Assembly: GCF_026262505.1 (NCBI RefSeq) | Contig: NC_067203.1 | Span: 12,474,392 to 12,538,391 of the forward strand | Source: Trichomonas vaginalis G3 | Taxonomy: Eukaryota > Parabasalia > Trichomonadida > Trichomonadidae | Reading direction: 5' to 3' | Length of the DNA: 64,000 nucleotides | In this document: positions 8,501-19,165 of the stretch, piece by piece | Numbering within the stretch: the first letter of the stretch is position 1 | Layout of the letters: each line of letters begins with the position of its first letter | The notes under the pieces: generated by a model | What the model was told of the DNA's origin: nothing | The model's input: only the letters and a program-made list of their open reading frames with translations | Database searches by the model: none | Made by a program: the position numbers and the translations under genes

Positions 8501-8925
8501 CTTTACAAAAGACTGCTTTACAAAAGACAGCTTTACAAAAGACAGCTTTACAAAAGACAGCTTTACAAAAGACAGCTTTACAAAAGACAGCTTTACAAAA
8601 GACTGCTTTACAAAAGACAGCTTTACAAAAGACGTCTTGACAAAAGACAGCTTTACAAAAGACTGCTTTACAAAAGCATTTTCTCACAAAATTGAATACT
8701 TTTGCTTTACAAAAGACGTCTTGACAAAAGATTGCTTTACAAAAGTCTGCTTTACAAAAGACGTCTTGACAAAAGATTGCTTTACAAAAGACTGCTTTAC
8801 AAAAGACGTCTTGACAAAAGATTGCTTTACAAAAGTCTGCTTTACAAAAGATTGCTTTACAAAAGATTGCTTTACAAAAGTCTGCTTTACAAAAGACTGC
8901 TTTACAAAAGATTGCTTTACAAAAG
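8501..8925. repeat. 15-bp tandem array (CTTTACAAAAGACNG), about 27-28 units
   Basis: Units of 15 bases such as CTTTACAAAAGACAG repeat with small variants (CTTGACAAAAGATTG, CTTTACAAAAGTCTG) and one non-repeat interruption near 8677-8705. The right half has higher-order order, with the GACGTC-containing variant recurring about every 60 bases. The length is a multiple of three and most frames lack stops, so both strands give repetitive peptides. It fills the spacer between two divergent genes. An upstream or replication-control role is possible; coding is the less likely reading. Confidence 0.9.
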
Positions 8926-8927
8926 CC

Positions 8928-9326
8928 ATGACTGATCTTCATCCAATTTGTTTAATCGAACTTAATGAAGTAGTTTCTGCATATCTCCTGCATGTATTTG
9001 GAAACGAGAAGAGAAGACAACTCACCAAGGTTTCCAGACGTCAGATCCAAAGACTTGAAGCAACTGCAGGAGTAATCCTTAGCTTTGAAGAAGGATTAAC
9101 CAATAAGAAAGATGTCATTGACTCCAAGCGTGAAAGCCTTGCTGCTTTCTTACGCAAACACCCATGGGTCGATGTTGATCTCCAAACTCCTTACCAAGGA
9201 CTCGTTGAAACCTTCACGACCTACAGACAGCTCCTTGACAGACCTGAGCAGAACCTTCTGGTCGAACGTGATGGCACATTAAACCCTACAGACCAGAAGG
9301 TTGAGAAAGAAGAAGCTCAAGAGTAA
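8928..9326 (+). CDS. Hypothetical helical protein (132 aa), element A
   Basis: Begins MTDLHPICLIELNEVVSAY immediately after the 15-bp array and continues as a mostly helical, charged protein (RRQLTKVSRRQIQRLEATAG, SFEEGL, FLRKHPWVDVDL). The frame is also open upstream through the array, giving a possible 283-aa version with a TKDSF-type repeat. I prefer the start at 8928. The arrangement resembles a histone-fold helix pattern only loosely, and I make no claim of that. Confidence 0.55.
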   Translation: MTDLHPICLIELNEVVSAYLLHVFGNEKRRQLTKVSRRQIQRLEATAGVILSFEEGLTNKKDVIDSKRESLAAFLRKHPWVDVDLQTPYQGLVETFTTYRQLLDRPEQNLLVERDGTLNPTDQKVEKEEAQE

Positions 9327-9345
9327 ACACATTCATTTACAAACG

Positions 9346-9351
9346 TCACTT
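9346..9351 (+). promoter_or_regulatory. Host-type initiator (TCACTT)
   Basis: TCACTT followed by a T run and an ATG 12 bases on. It fits the host initiator consensus and lies in the spacer before the coiled-coil gene. Confidence 0.35.
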
Positions 9352-9443
9352 TTTTTCATGAGCGTTCACGTGAAGATCAATGATGACAAATCGACCCATG
9401 GGAAGATATCATTGATGACATAGAGAATGACCTTGATGAAAAC

Positions 9444-9932
9444 ATGATGGGAGCTCAAACGTCAGTTAAGGTCAAACTTGGTGAAGTTCAAGAAAAGATC
9501 TCCGAGATCAATGCAAAAATATCTGCTCTTACAGAGGTTGACGTTTATTACAGAAGCTTGGAGAGAACTTTAAGCAAACTTGAACGTCAGAACCAAAGTC
9601 TCATAGTTGTGCTCCAGAAACTCAGTCTCATGCGTAAAGCATATAATGACTACCTACATGTAAGAGACTTACCTTCTTATTCTACTCCAGATCTCGACTT
9701 TTCCGATATAAGTCCAATCCTTATTGATACAACACTTACGATAGCAGGGATGCTTCCTACATATCCAGAATATGATAACTTACCTCAGCTCTTCGAGTAT
9801 CTCAAGAAAAAGTTCATGATCTTATTATGCGAGACCATGAAAAGACGTCAAAATACCAGAACAGAACGAGAACAGAGCTTACTAATAGACTTATTATATA
9901 ATACTAAAGAAATAAAGGAGTTTTTATTCTAA
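9444..9932 (+). CDS. Coiled-coil protein (162 aa), element A
   Basis: A 162-residue protein. About residues 8-75 form a strong coiled coil (VKVKLGEVQEKISEINAKIS, then SLERTLSKLERQNQSLIVVL). A Pro/Asp linker follows (DLPSYSTPDLDFSD), then a helical C-terminal domain. The listed start is the first ATG in frame, but an acidic stretch upstream is also open, so the natural N-terminus is uncertain. It overlaps the convergent gene at 9924 by a few bases. A fibre-trimer or scaffold role is conceivable but not shown. Confidence 0.6.
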   Translation: MMGAQTSVKVKLGEVQEKISEINAKISALTEVDVYYRSLERTLSKLERQNQSLIVVLQKLSLMRKAYNDYLHVRDLPSYSTPDLDFSDISPILIDTTLTIAGMLPTYPEYDNLPQLFEYLKKKFMILLCETMKRRQNTRTEREQSLLIDLLYNTKEIKEFLF

Positions 9933-10211
9933 CTTTGGTATTTTTGGGAAGAACTGATCTGGATCATATTTGTCAACCACAGGTTTTGGTATCAAAAGTC
10001 TCTCTGGTTCTTGGACGGCTGGTACTGGAAATGGTTCCTTTGGTTTCCTAGCTTTTGGGAGATCTAAAAATTTTCTTGGTCTCTTTCTTTTGTGTAAGTG
10101 TTGTCCATTTTTATCGACAACGAATGTGAGCTTTCCGTCGTCAAAGATGAATGTCGTCGCTTCTTCAGTTCCCTCATCAACTATTATCTTCTTGATCTTT
10201 CTCTTCTCCAT
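9924..10211 (-). CDS. Basic proline-rich protein (95 aa), element A
   Basis: Starts MEKRKIKKIIVDEGTEEATT, with a beta hairpin-like part (FIFDDGKLTFVVDKNG), then HKRKRPRKFLDLPKARKPKE and a proline-rich end. The Arg/Lys run is typical of a nucleic-acid-binding or nuclear-targeting segment. It overlaps the 3' end of the methyltransferase gene on the same strand, so the two are probably expressed together. An in-frame ATG six codons upstream is also possible. Confidence 0.55.
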   Translation of the reverse strand: MEKRKIKKIIVDEGTEEATTFIFDDGKLTFVVDKNGQHLHKRKRPRKFLDLPKARKPKEPFPVPAVQEPERLLIPKPVVDKYDPDQFFPKIPKLE

Positions 10212-11019
10212 TAACAGAAAAAGTGACATATATTACTTCATTATTTTTCTGAGTGTTAGGATTAATTAAACCTCTATCTATAACATGCTTTCTCATAGGA
10301 AATTTCTCTCCATATCTTTTTGTCAATATCTCTATAAGTTCTTCTGTATAAGATTTATCACTACTGAAGTAAATAGATGGATAATTAAGGACATCAAAGG
10401 TTTCTACAGTATCTTTAAGAGTCCATTCATCTCCATACTGTATAGAATAAGTATGGAAGTATGGAGGATCACATATAAAGAAAACATTGGGAAGATCTTT
10501 ATACTCATTGAAGAGTATTCTCCAATCTTTATGAACAATAGTTAAACCTTCAAGATAGTCATCTATGTTTTCACCAAATAAGTTAGTATATCTGAGGTAT
10601 AACACTTTCTTCATTAATGTGTCAAGATCATAGTATTTGTATGCTCCAGAATAGAGAAGACGTGAACATAATGTATCCCAGTCTATGTATGGAGCTTTAC
10701 TTATAACTTCTCTGACGATCTCTTTCTGATCAGTAGGAATTTTCTCATCTGGCTTAACATTTATTCTCTCCTTAAGTTCCTTAAGTATTTCATTCGTGTC
10801 ATGAATGTGTTTCAGTCTATCAACGTAGTTATCATAGTCGTTAGCTATGATCGTTGCTTTTGGGAACATAATATGCAACAGATGAGAGATATAGAGAGAA
10901 CCACCAAATAGGTCAACGAAGACATAATCCCCTTTGATGTCTTTGAGTATGTCGATAAGATCTTTCCTGATCTTCGACTTATTACCTATGAAAGGTAAAG
11001 GAGGTTTGGTAAAAATCAT
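10177..11019 (-). CDS. DNA adenine-N6 methyltransferase, Dam (D12 class) type
   Basis: Transfers a methyl group from S-adenosylmethionine to the N6 of adenine in DNA. The 280 residues show the Dam plan in order: PPLPFIGNKSKIR (residues 6-18, the FxGxK S-AdoMet element), FVDLFGGS (34-41), NDYD (60-63) and the catalytic DPPY at 184-187, then YFSSDKSY and VIDRG further on. Length fits bacterial and phage Dam (about 270-280). Known Dam enzymes of this class mostly methylate GATC; the target here is not proven, though element A is rich in GATC. Trichomonas DNA is known to contain N6-methyladenine and Maverick-borne methylases. Upstream lies TTTTTATTACC, the element-type motif. It overlaps the basic protein gene downstream. 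Confidence 0.92.
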   Translation of the reverse strand: MIFTKPPLPFIGNKSKIRKDLIDILKDIKGDYVFVDLFGGSLYISHLLHIMFPKATIIANDYDNYVDRLKHIHDTNEILKELKERINVKPDEKIPTDQKEIVREVISKAPYIDWDTLCSRLLYSGAYKYYDLDTLMKKVLYLRYTNLFGENIDDYLEGLTIVHKDWRILFNEYKDLPNVFFICDPPYFHTYSIQYGDEWTLKDTVETFDVLNYPSIYFSSDKSYTEELIEILTKRYGEKFPMRKHVIDRGLINPNTQKNNEVIYVTFSVNGEEKDQEDNS

Positions 11020-11043
11020 TTATATGGTAATAAAAATAAGTGT

Positions 11044-11214
11044 TTACTTGAGACAATAACCTCTGTTGAGTTTGTAGAACAAGATCAGAAGTACGATCAA
11101 GTTCAAAACAACACAAATGGCTAGGATTGCGTTACCAACAATCTTTGTCTTTTCCCAGCAAGACTTCTTCTTTGGTTCATGTGCTGCTTCGACATCACTG
11201 TATGGCTCGGACAT
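11044..11214 (-). CDS. Single-pass membrane protein (56 aa), element A
   Basis: Starts MSEPYSDVEAAHEPKKKSCW, followed by one hydrophobic span (IVGNAILAICVVLNLIVLL) and a short basic tail. The hydrophilic N-terminus before a single span suggests a type II or tail-anchored form. A second in-frame ATG 18 bases upstream could also be used. It is 25 bases upstream of the methylase start, on the same strand. Possibly a virion-membrane or entry factor; nothing in the sequence decides this. Confidence 0.55.
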   Translation of the reverse strand: MSEPYSDVEAAHEPKKKSCWEKTKIVGNAILAICVVLNLIVLLILFYKLNRGYCLK

Positions 11215-11412
11215 TAACTTAAAAAGTGTCATGACCACTTCATTTTTGATGAAGTCAACAGCTTATGTCCACTTCCTCCCACAAGCACTTGAGAGGAACA
11301 AGAGAAGGTCATCATTGACTACCTTCAAGCCACTGAGAAGCTCCAAAAGCTTCAAGATCTCCGCGAAGAGTTCAAGTCCCGCTTGAAACAGGAGAACTTA
11401 CTACAGGAATAC

Positions 11413-11625
11413 ATGCTCATTTTGTACCCATTACTAGATGGCTCCCATTTACCATCAGAGTACACTGCAGCTCTTGATGCACTCAAAGATCTTCGCGATC
11501 ACCGTCCGATCGGTAAAGAAGCCTTCGAGCTCACCATTGAGCAAGCCATCCTCGCCAAGTACAATGCAAAGAAGCGGATGCTCGAAGCTCTTGATAAGAT
11601 CAAGGAGTACGTCGAAACGTTCTAA
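11413..11625 (+). CDS. Short helical protein, 5' end unclear (element A)
   Basis: The open frame extends upstream of this ATG without another ATG, and the upstream part is also helical and protein-like, so the gene has probably lost its natural start. The visible part includes LPSEYTAALDALKDLRDHRP and KEAFELTIEQAILAKYNAKK, an amphipathic helical protein. Third codon positions are G+C-rich compared with the capsid genes. Function unknown; treat as possibly broken. Confidence 0.4.
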   Translation: MLILYPLLDGSHLPSEYTAALDALKDLRDHRPIGKEAFELTIEQAILAKYNAKKRMLEALDKIKEYVETF

Positions 11626-11833
11626 AATAATTACTTGAGTAAACAATAAGTTTTATTGAGTAAGTCTTGAAACATTTGTGCTTTTGTTCTTGTTTGAACA
11701 ACCATATTTAACATTAGATAAAAAATTTTTTGGTTAAACAATAACATACTTAAGACATAAATTATACCTACTTATTAACTCAGTATATTGTGCATTATAT
11801 GCATACTTAAACTCTTGAGCAATATTGTTCTCA

Positions 11834-12142
11834 TCAATGATTCTGATCTGAGCTATTTTTTGAGAAAGGTGGTGGAATACCACAACATGTGATGTCTGGG
11901 TCCAGTAGGTCTATTTCACACTTGAACCCAGTCATTCTGTGAACAACTTCTTCCAAGTCTGGCTTAGGTAGTAAGATCTGATCTTTGCTCACTAAGTTAG
12001 AAAAGAGCTCTTTGTCTTGGTCTAGAAGTATCTTCTGGTATATACTAAGTAAATACTCTTCTACACCAATCCTCGATGAAGTCTCCACAGATCTCGATGA
12101 GGTCAGGTTGGAAGTTAATGGACTTAAAGGAGGAGGATACAT
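11834..12142 (-). CDS. Hypothetical protein (102 aa), element A
   Basis: Starts MYPPPLSPLTSNLTSSRSVE, a Ser/Pro-rich head, followed by a helical segment (VEEYLLSIYQKILLDQDKEL) and a small Cys-containing end (ITCCGIPPPFSKN). It is the last plausible gene before recognisable frames stop. No family recognised. Confidence 0.4.
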   Translation of the reverse strand: MYPPPLSPLTSNLTSSRSVETSSRIGVEEYLLSIYQKILLDQDKELFSNLVSKDQILLPKPDLEEVVHRMTGFKCEIDLLDPDITCCGIPPPFSKNSSDQNH

Positions 12143-13689
12143 TGGTGCTTCTGAGTTCGTAGTTGTTTCCTCTTTTTTATCTCTGTTGGAGCATCACTTA
12201 CTGTACCAGATGGATATAGTTCTTATCACAATGTTATTAGTTGTTCTTGAATCAACATTGCTTGTTGGTTCAATTGGAAGATTAGCTGCACCATAAAGAA
12301 TTGACTTCGATCTCATTTGTTATGAGTAAAAATGTTTATTCTCATATAAATGACGAACATTAACCCAGAGAACAACACAGAATATACTGCAACAGGAGTT
12401 TTACAATGATCTAGATCAGATCGTCCAACTCAAAGCCCCAAGAATTACCTCCTTCAAAAAAGTATCCTTCAAACACAATCTGCTCGGTTTGTGACGACTT
12501 CCCGTAAAAGGTTTAGTGTCAAAAGCAGACTCTGACCCATTAGCTAACGATCATAACTAAAGTCAGACTATTACCACTTAACTGTAGCAATACTTATGCA
12601 AACATGGCGTTTTCCACTGCTTGTAAGACTCTACCTAAAACGTTGACTCATTAATCTGGACTTCGTTATCTTTCAAGGTTTCTCACGCTATGACAATTGA
12701 AAACTCATCTTGGAATAACAGTCATGTTATAACAATTACCTTTTTGAAGAAAAAAAAAAAATTTTTTTTTTCAGAGGGGGGAAAGCATAAAAGTCTCTTC
12801 ATCTCTCCTCTCATACCTCAGATTTCATATCCATGGACTAATACCATTAAGCCAAAAAACATTCCATGGAACGACCAACATTGTTTTAAAGTTTAACCTT
12901 CAATGACTGATGGTTAAAACAAAATTCCATGCATCCTGTCGCATTTCTGTTAATATTTTTGCTTCATTCATATCATCACCTTCCCCATCCGTTTTAGCTT
13001 TGAGGATATGTGTTAGAATAGCTGTTCTTTAAATGAAGGCTTTTCACCTTTGAGAAGCATAAACCTTCTATAACTCTCTCTTGCATTTGACTTTATTGTT
13101 TGTAACCTCCTGAGCATCATTGACATAAAATTTTTTTATTTAGGTTCCCACCCTTTGTTCATTATTCCTGCTTCGTTTCCTTGTAATTTTCTTGTACTTC
13201 CCTCTAGCTCTTTGTTAAAACAGTAGTCTCTAGCATCTTTATACACAGCTCCTGTCTCCAGTGAATTCAACAATATTTTCATTCGTTTACTTTACTATTT
13301 CAAAACCCCTCTGGTCGAGCTATATCTGTTCATTTCATACAATATAAAAAGGTTTTTATTCTATTATGAACATGAGAAGCAAAATCCACTTTCTTAGCTG
13401 GTTGCCGTTAAGTTCCAATTGAACAACCATCAAAATGTTGACTCACGAACGGACAAAAGCAATATGGTCATAAAGAACACTGATAGTTTCAGAGGTGTTT
13501 GAAAGTGAAAAAGAAGCCAAGAACTTTAAGTCGGCGACCTTCGGTCTTGGGCATGGCGCCGTGAATTTATAACTTCAGCTTCCAATACGCTAACGCCTAC
13601 ATTGCAATGTTAAGTTAGAGTACTCCACCACTTGACCAAATTTCTTTCCAAAGAAAGAAAGCCAACGGACAAACCCTGTAGCACCAAAT
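12143..13689. other. Unassigned, error-like sequence between elements A and B
   Basis: I see no supported gene. The A/T homopolymer block near 12,749-12,772 next to a G run is notable. Short coding-like traces break up constantly, as in the two noisy copies to the right, so either decay or unpolished sequence is likely. GATC is still frequent near 12,410-12,430, which suggests the boundary with element B lies between there and 13,690. Confidence 0.5.
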
Positions 13690-16600
13690 GCTTCAACAAA
13701 ATCCTTCAGATAACGTAGACATTTACCTTTTCAGTTATTACCAAACCCAAATTTTACTTCAAAAGACGATTTTAAGAAGCTTTGACAAATCTTATAAAGG
13801 TAAGCACGATGACCATAAGTCACATTCTAATACAAATATCGAGGAACCTTGAAATGTTATTTCTCCACGAATATACAGGGAAACAACTGTGTCATTGGAC
13901 TATCTCGCCGGCTAGATCGACCATGCTGTGGTCAAAACTCCGACTATTCATATAAATATGGTAAACATCCCGCATTCATGTGTAAACACGAGGAACACAG
14001 GAGTTGAGTTTAAGCTATAAATATTCGAGAGAGATTTACAAAATATCTTTACTTAACGTATAAGCACGTTGCTTGAAATATCTGTTTTAGTAAATTAAAG
14101 CAGTCAGGGAAGGCTCTTTTGAGCCCATCTTGGTCGCTATTGCCGCCGTCAGTCAAAAAATTCAAGTTAGCAATTTTAATATCGTCGCAAAATCTCTCAA
14201 CCAGACGACCTCATTCTGCAAACACTATCTTCATAACTGTCAAAGTCCTACATATGCCTTGCGCGCCCTTTGACGCTTGGTAGTCTGTTCCCGATGCACT
14301 AATCAATATATAGGTTCGTCGCGCGAGCAGCCTCAAATTCCTGCCCTTGATGACCCTAATCATTTTTCATCAACCAACAAAAAGTTCCATGACCTAATTA
14401 CATAACATTCATACTTAATTGTTTAGGCTCTGAGTTCTCTTGTAAGCTGTTGCATTTAATATTATTCTTAAAAAGTCAATTCAACAGTGCTATCGCACTG
14501 GGGCCTTCAGTCTACAGGCTCTCCTTGAAATCAACAGTCTGATTGCATGTTCTTTCAAATTACTGGACTAATGCGAACCCATACGCTAAATGAGTGCCAT
14601 GACAGAACGTTTTGGAATGAACCATTGAATGACGCAAACAGAAGGATTTATATTCTACTGAACCTTTACTATTAACTCCTGAAATAACCTGTGACATTAG
14701 CTATTTTTGACTAATCGACACAAACAATATACCATAAATAACGTATGAACAGATATTCATCTCAATCGTCTTGTCAACAACTTTTCAAAGGAAATGTCAT
14801 ATGGTATGCTCCCAGAAGAAGTTGTACTCTATGACTCTATTCTTGGATCTTGAACTCTTTCTTGCTACTGAACTCAATGTTCCTCAGAAGAGAGTTCGAC
14901 ATCTATGTTGTCAATAGTTTCTTCATTTATGAGAGTACTCATGACTCCAGCAATTTATCTATTCTGTACTCGGCTCTGTTAGGAAATGTTACAAAACACT
15001 TCTTTGTCATCTATTTCAAACTCCACAAGAAATCTGTTTCATCTGTTAACAAAAGTTGCGATAGTATTGAAGTCAACAACTCTGAAAGCAAGCGCTCATT
15101 CTGAACCTAGTTTGTTTGAGCTTTACTGTCCCGTATTCGTTGGGTCTGTACTTTGCAAATAGAACAACATTTTATTTCTCAATTAAAATATGACTATTGC
15201 GCATATGCGTATGAAACAAAGGAAGCAAGAAAGAGCATAGCATGAACTATGTAAACGAAAACTCAACTTAACCATTGAAGGCAATGATTTAGTCATTGAC
15301 GATGGAAAACAACTAAAAAAAGTCATTGATTTCGATACTTTAACACTTATGACCCATCATTACAACAACAAGGTTCATCATAAATGATGGAACGGTGCAA
15401 TATATAAATTCGTACAGTAGATGCCTCATTAGTGAAAGTATTAAATTGTTCTCATTGAATTGTTAAAGAGCTTTCCGATTTTGACGACAACATTAAATGG
15501 CTAAAGAATTTAGTTAATGATGAAAACAAAATTCCTCGGCGTTGCTGGTAGCAGTAATGATGTACACCTTATGACCAATTAGAATATTAATAACGAACAT
15601 AAAGATGACTGAAGAGACAGAGAAGGGTGACACCGGACCTCAAGGACCACAAGGAATACAAGGAATACAAGGAATATCAAGGAACTACAAGGACCTCAAG
15701 CGAAAACGGTTTGATGAAAAGGATGGAAAGGATGGAAAAACTGCTAAAATCATGGATTATGGACCTTATATAATACTGGTTTAAACAGCTGCTTCATATG
15801 GAGTTCTTCATACCAAATCGGAAAGATATGCGGACTTGGAAGAAGTTTTAAATGACGTTAAAAATGCTTTGAACTTCATTTCAAATGGTTCGGATACTAT
15901 AAAACTTTATCTGGTTGGATGCAAGAAACAAGGAGTCAAATAGATACTGTAAGACGTATAGCAAACAATGCACGTACGGGATTGGATACTTTACGACAAG
16001 CACAAAATAACACTAAAGGAAGCAAAAATGATATTCTTGCTCAGTCTCAGACATGCATGAAAGATTGGTTAAAGGTATTGACAAATCTTTAAAAAATCAC
16101 AGTCAGTCTATTGCTGACTACAAGAAAAGTATAGATTTTACATATGTCTATGGACGTACATGATGGAAGCATAAGGAACTTACTTAAATGCTAACAATAA
16201 CTTACCAGGAACTATTAAAGCATTATAAAGTCCTTGTAAAACCCGGTGCCTTCAAACATTTAGGTCTTTGAGAGCAAGAGCATTGAATAGTCAATAGAGA
16301 TGCAGAAACTCCAACAGAACCTACAGAAGAACTGAAACAACAGAAACCTCCAAAAGAACCACCAAAACCCAACAGCTAATGAATATTGTTCGAGAATATT
16401 TTCCAAGGTACCTGCTTTCTCATTGCATAACATTCAAGAAATACTAAGAAAGCAGACTTGACTTAGAGATGATTGAAAGTTTGTATATCTTTCGTTCCAG
16501 TTGTCAAATAGCAAGAACTTTTGAGACAGATATGCTTAATGTATGACAACATCTCTGAGTTCACAAGATATGATGACGACCATGACGCCGAACATGGTGA

Positions 16601-17735
16601 AGAGAGAAGTTTTACAAACATCCATTAGGAACAGGAGAAGGTTTAACTCAAAGTCTCCTTATTGACACCAAAGATGGCGAAGTGGACGTTCTTCAAGAAG
16701 CTGAAGAAAAAATACTTCTTCGGGAGGTGGTGTAGGGCATGAACTTGAAATAAATGAATAGAAGAGAAATTAGCCGAAAAAGCAGATAAGAACATAAACA
16801 CAATACTCCGATATAAATGAACTTCAAGCTACATTAAATATTAAAGCGGACAAAAGATGAACTTGACGCAATGAACAAAGTTTTGAAATCTCATAAAACA
16901 CAACATCTCCGATATAAATAACTTCAAGCTACATTAAATAGTAAAGCGGACAAGAACCATGTTCATTATATAACTTCAGACGAACAGATTGATATACGGA
17001 CTACCATGGATACTCATTAACAAGAAGTGATGAAGCGAAGAACAAAAATGTTAATGAAAGAAGAATATAAATACATTCGTGCTAAAGTTATGACATAAGC
17101 TGTACTGTACAGTATTGATGTAGCTAAAGCACCAGAAAGCATTTGGTATACCGGTGAAATTTATCCTCTACTTTCAATGTTAACGTGTATTAGTTGAACC
17201 AAGATTTATGTAAGAGGTTAAGGCAAAAAACGTTTGAAAGATGCTATTAAAATAAAGCTGACAAAGTGAACTCGAAGCAACGACAAAGTTTTGAAATCTC
17301 ATAAACACAACATTGCCGATATAAATGAACTTCAGAGCTACATTAGACAGAAAGCTGACAAGAACATAACACATAAATCCTTCACTACTGTTAGAGCAGA
17401 CGACATAATATTGAACTTTGACCTTGGTTCAGTGCACCATTCAGAAAATCCAAGTACAAGCGTAAAAGATACTCTTAACAGTTTAGATAAGAGTTGCAGG
17501 AACATTGAAAGTCATGCCAGAAACTATTTGAAGCACATGAACTACCAACAATGTAGATAAGAAAGCAGAACACAAAATGTAATGTGATGCAGACTAACAA
17601 AGAAGATTTTCCTGAACCAGCGGATACAATGACATTTACAACAGAAATTATAATGTGAACCAGCAACTCCATTTGATTTGTTAGAGGACTTCAAAGCCGG
17701 ATACTTTTTGAATTTTTCTTGGATGAATCTATTGA
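13690..17735. mobile_element. Noisy left copy of element B fibre region (contig end)
   Basis: Collinear over its whole length with 17,761-21,716. Anchor pairs are about 3,950-4,060 bases apart: 13,856/17,918, 15,188/19,166, 15,545/19,517 and 17,380/21,357. It carries a minor-capsid-like trace on the minus strand (about 14,080-15,180) and a fibre trace on the plus strand from about 15,190. The fibre part includes collagen-like Gly-Pro-Gln/Gly-Ile-Gln triplets near 15,640 and KADK-type linkers. Reading frames break very often. Best read as an unpolished contig end rather than an old decayed element. Confidence 0.75.
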
Positions 17736-17760
17736 NNNNNNNNNNNNNNNNNNNNNNNNN
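17736..17760. other. Assembly gap (25 N)
   Basis: Exactly 25 undetermined bases. The sequences before and after are copies of each other whose matching limits coincide with this gap, so the real gap size is probably negative (overlapping contigs). Confidence 0.97.
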
Positions 17761-18129
17761 CACAAATGTTCAAACAAATCCTTCAGAGAACGTAGACATT
17801 TACCTTCTTCAGTTTTACAAACCAAATTTGACTTCAAAGACGATTAAGAAGCTTTGGGACAAATCTTATAAAGGCAAGAGATGACCATAATAATTTTTCT
17901 AACAATATCGAGGAACCTTGAAATGTTATCTCACGAATAACAGGAAAGCAATGTGTCATTGACTATCTCGACCCTGAAAATCGAATGCTGTGGTCAAACT
18001 GCCACCATTCATGAAAATAGGTAACATCCGCATCATTGAAACACCAGGAACTACAGGAGTTGAGTTTAAGTATAAATATTCGAACGAGTATAACAAAACT
18101 TTTTCAACAGAATATAAACTTTGCTTGAA

Positions 18130-19150
18130 ATATTTTAGTAAATTAAACAATTTGTAATATCTGTCCAAAACTTCTTCAACATATCGAACTCATCTTCATA
18201 ATGCAAACCTAATCTTATGACTGGTGCAGTTTTCACTAAACACATATATAGCGCTTTGCGCTCGGCGCTTTGACGCCTTTTTCTGTTTCTCTTGACTGAC
18301 ATAACTAACTCATTGTTTCATCAAACAGCAACAACCAAAGTTCATGAACCTAATACATAACATTCATACTTTATATTTTTAGCTCTGAGTTCCTTGTAAG
18401 CTGTTGCATTTAATATTTTCTAAAAAGTCAACTTCAACAGTCATGCCACTGGTGCCTTCAGTTCTACAGGCTCGCCCTGAAAGTCACAACAGTCTGAATT
18501 GCATGTCTGTCAATTATGAGACTAATGCGAACCCATTTACCTTAAATGAGTTGCTATGACAGGGAACGTTTTGGAATGAACATTGAATTGACTGCATAAC
18601 AGAAAGATTTAATTCTACTGAACCTTTACTATTAACTCCTGAAATGCCTGTGACATTAGCTATTTTAGACTCAAATGTACAAACAATTACCATAACATAC
18701 GTATGGAACAGATTTCATCTCAATCGTTTTGTCAACACTTTTCAAAGGAAATGTCATATGGTATGCTCCTAAAAGAAGTTGAACTCTATGACTCATTCGT
18801 GTTATCTTAAACTCCTTCGCATAACTGAACTTCAAAAACTCTGCAATAAAGTTTAACATTCATTAAGTTTTCTTCGTTCTCCTTGTTTATTTATATTTAT
18901 GAGCGCATTTAACACTCCAGCTAATGTTTCCATCTTATATTCTACATTATTGTGAAATCTATTTTCATGCTTCTTGTCCATCTATTTCAAACTCCATGAA
19001 ATCTGTTTCATCTGTTATGACAAAAGTTGCGATAGTATTGAAAGTCAACAACTCTGAAAGCAAGCGCTTCATTCTGAAGACCTAAGTTTGTTTGTAGCTT
19101 TACTGTCCCGTATTCGTTTGGTCTGTACTTTGCAAATAGAACAACATTTT
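18130..19150 (-). pseudogene. Minor-capsid-like gene of element B (noisy copy)
   Basis: A segment with HRVQLLLGAYHMTFPL corresponds to HRANLILGAYGIELPI of the 280-aa protein at 3225-4067. It lies on the minus strand, divergent from the fibre gene at about 19,166, the same layout as in element A. The reading frame is heavily interrupted, which I attribute mainly to sequence quality. Limits are approximate. Confidence 0.55.
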
Positions 19151-19165
19151 ATTCTCATTAAAATA

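Larger units (their letters stand above)
1..12300. mobile_element. Maverick/Polinton element A (partial, runs off left edge)
   Basis: A self-replicating, virus-like DNA transposon of the Maverick/Polinton class. Visible parts are a protein-primed family B DNA polymerase at 1-3181, a 280-aa possible minor capsid protein, a phage-type fibre, a Dam-type methyltransferase and about ten small genes on both strands. The right limit near 12,300 is approximate, set where recognisable reading frames stop. No terminal inverted repeat was identified. Most frames are long and open, so the copy looks fairly young, with perhaps two or three damaged small genes. It is unusually rich in GATC outside the fibre gene. 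Integrase, capsid and packaging genes would lie beyond the left edge if present. Confidence 0.8.

Noticed and set aside
8501-8925. CRISPR-like array
   Set aside because: Units of 15 bases follow each other without unique spacers, in a eukaryotic transposon. It is a minisatellite.
8501-8925. Repeat peptides FCKAV / FTKDS as genuine protein parts
   Set aside because: Open frames follow automatically from a 15-base unit without stops, and they exist in several frames on both strands. Not excluded, but not supported.
13521-13600. Structured RNA suggested by a G+C-rich patch (GGCGACCTTCGG, GGCGCCG)
   Set aside because: It lies in the error-like region with no consistent stems and no second copy.
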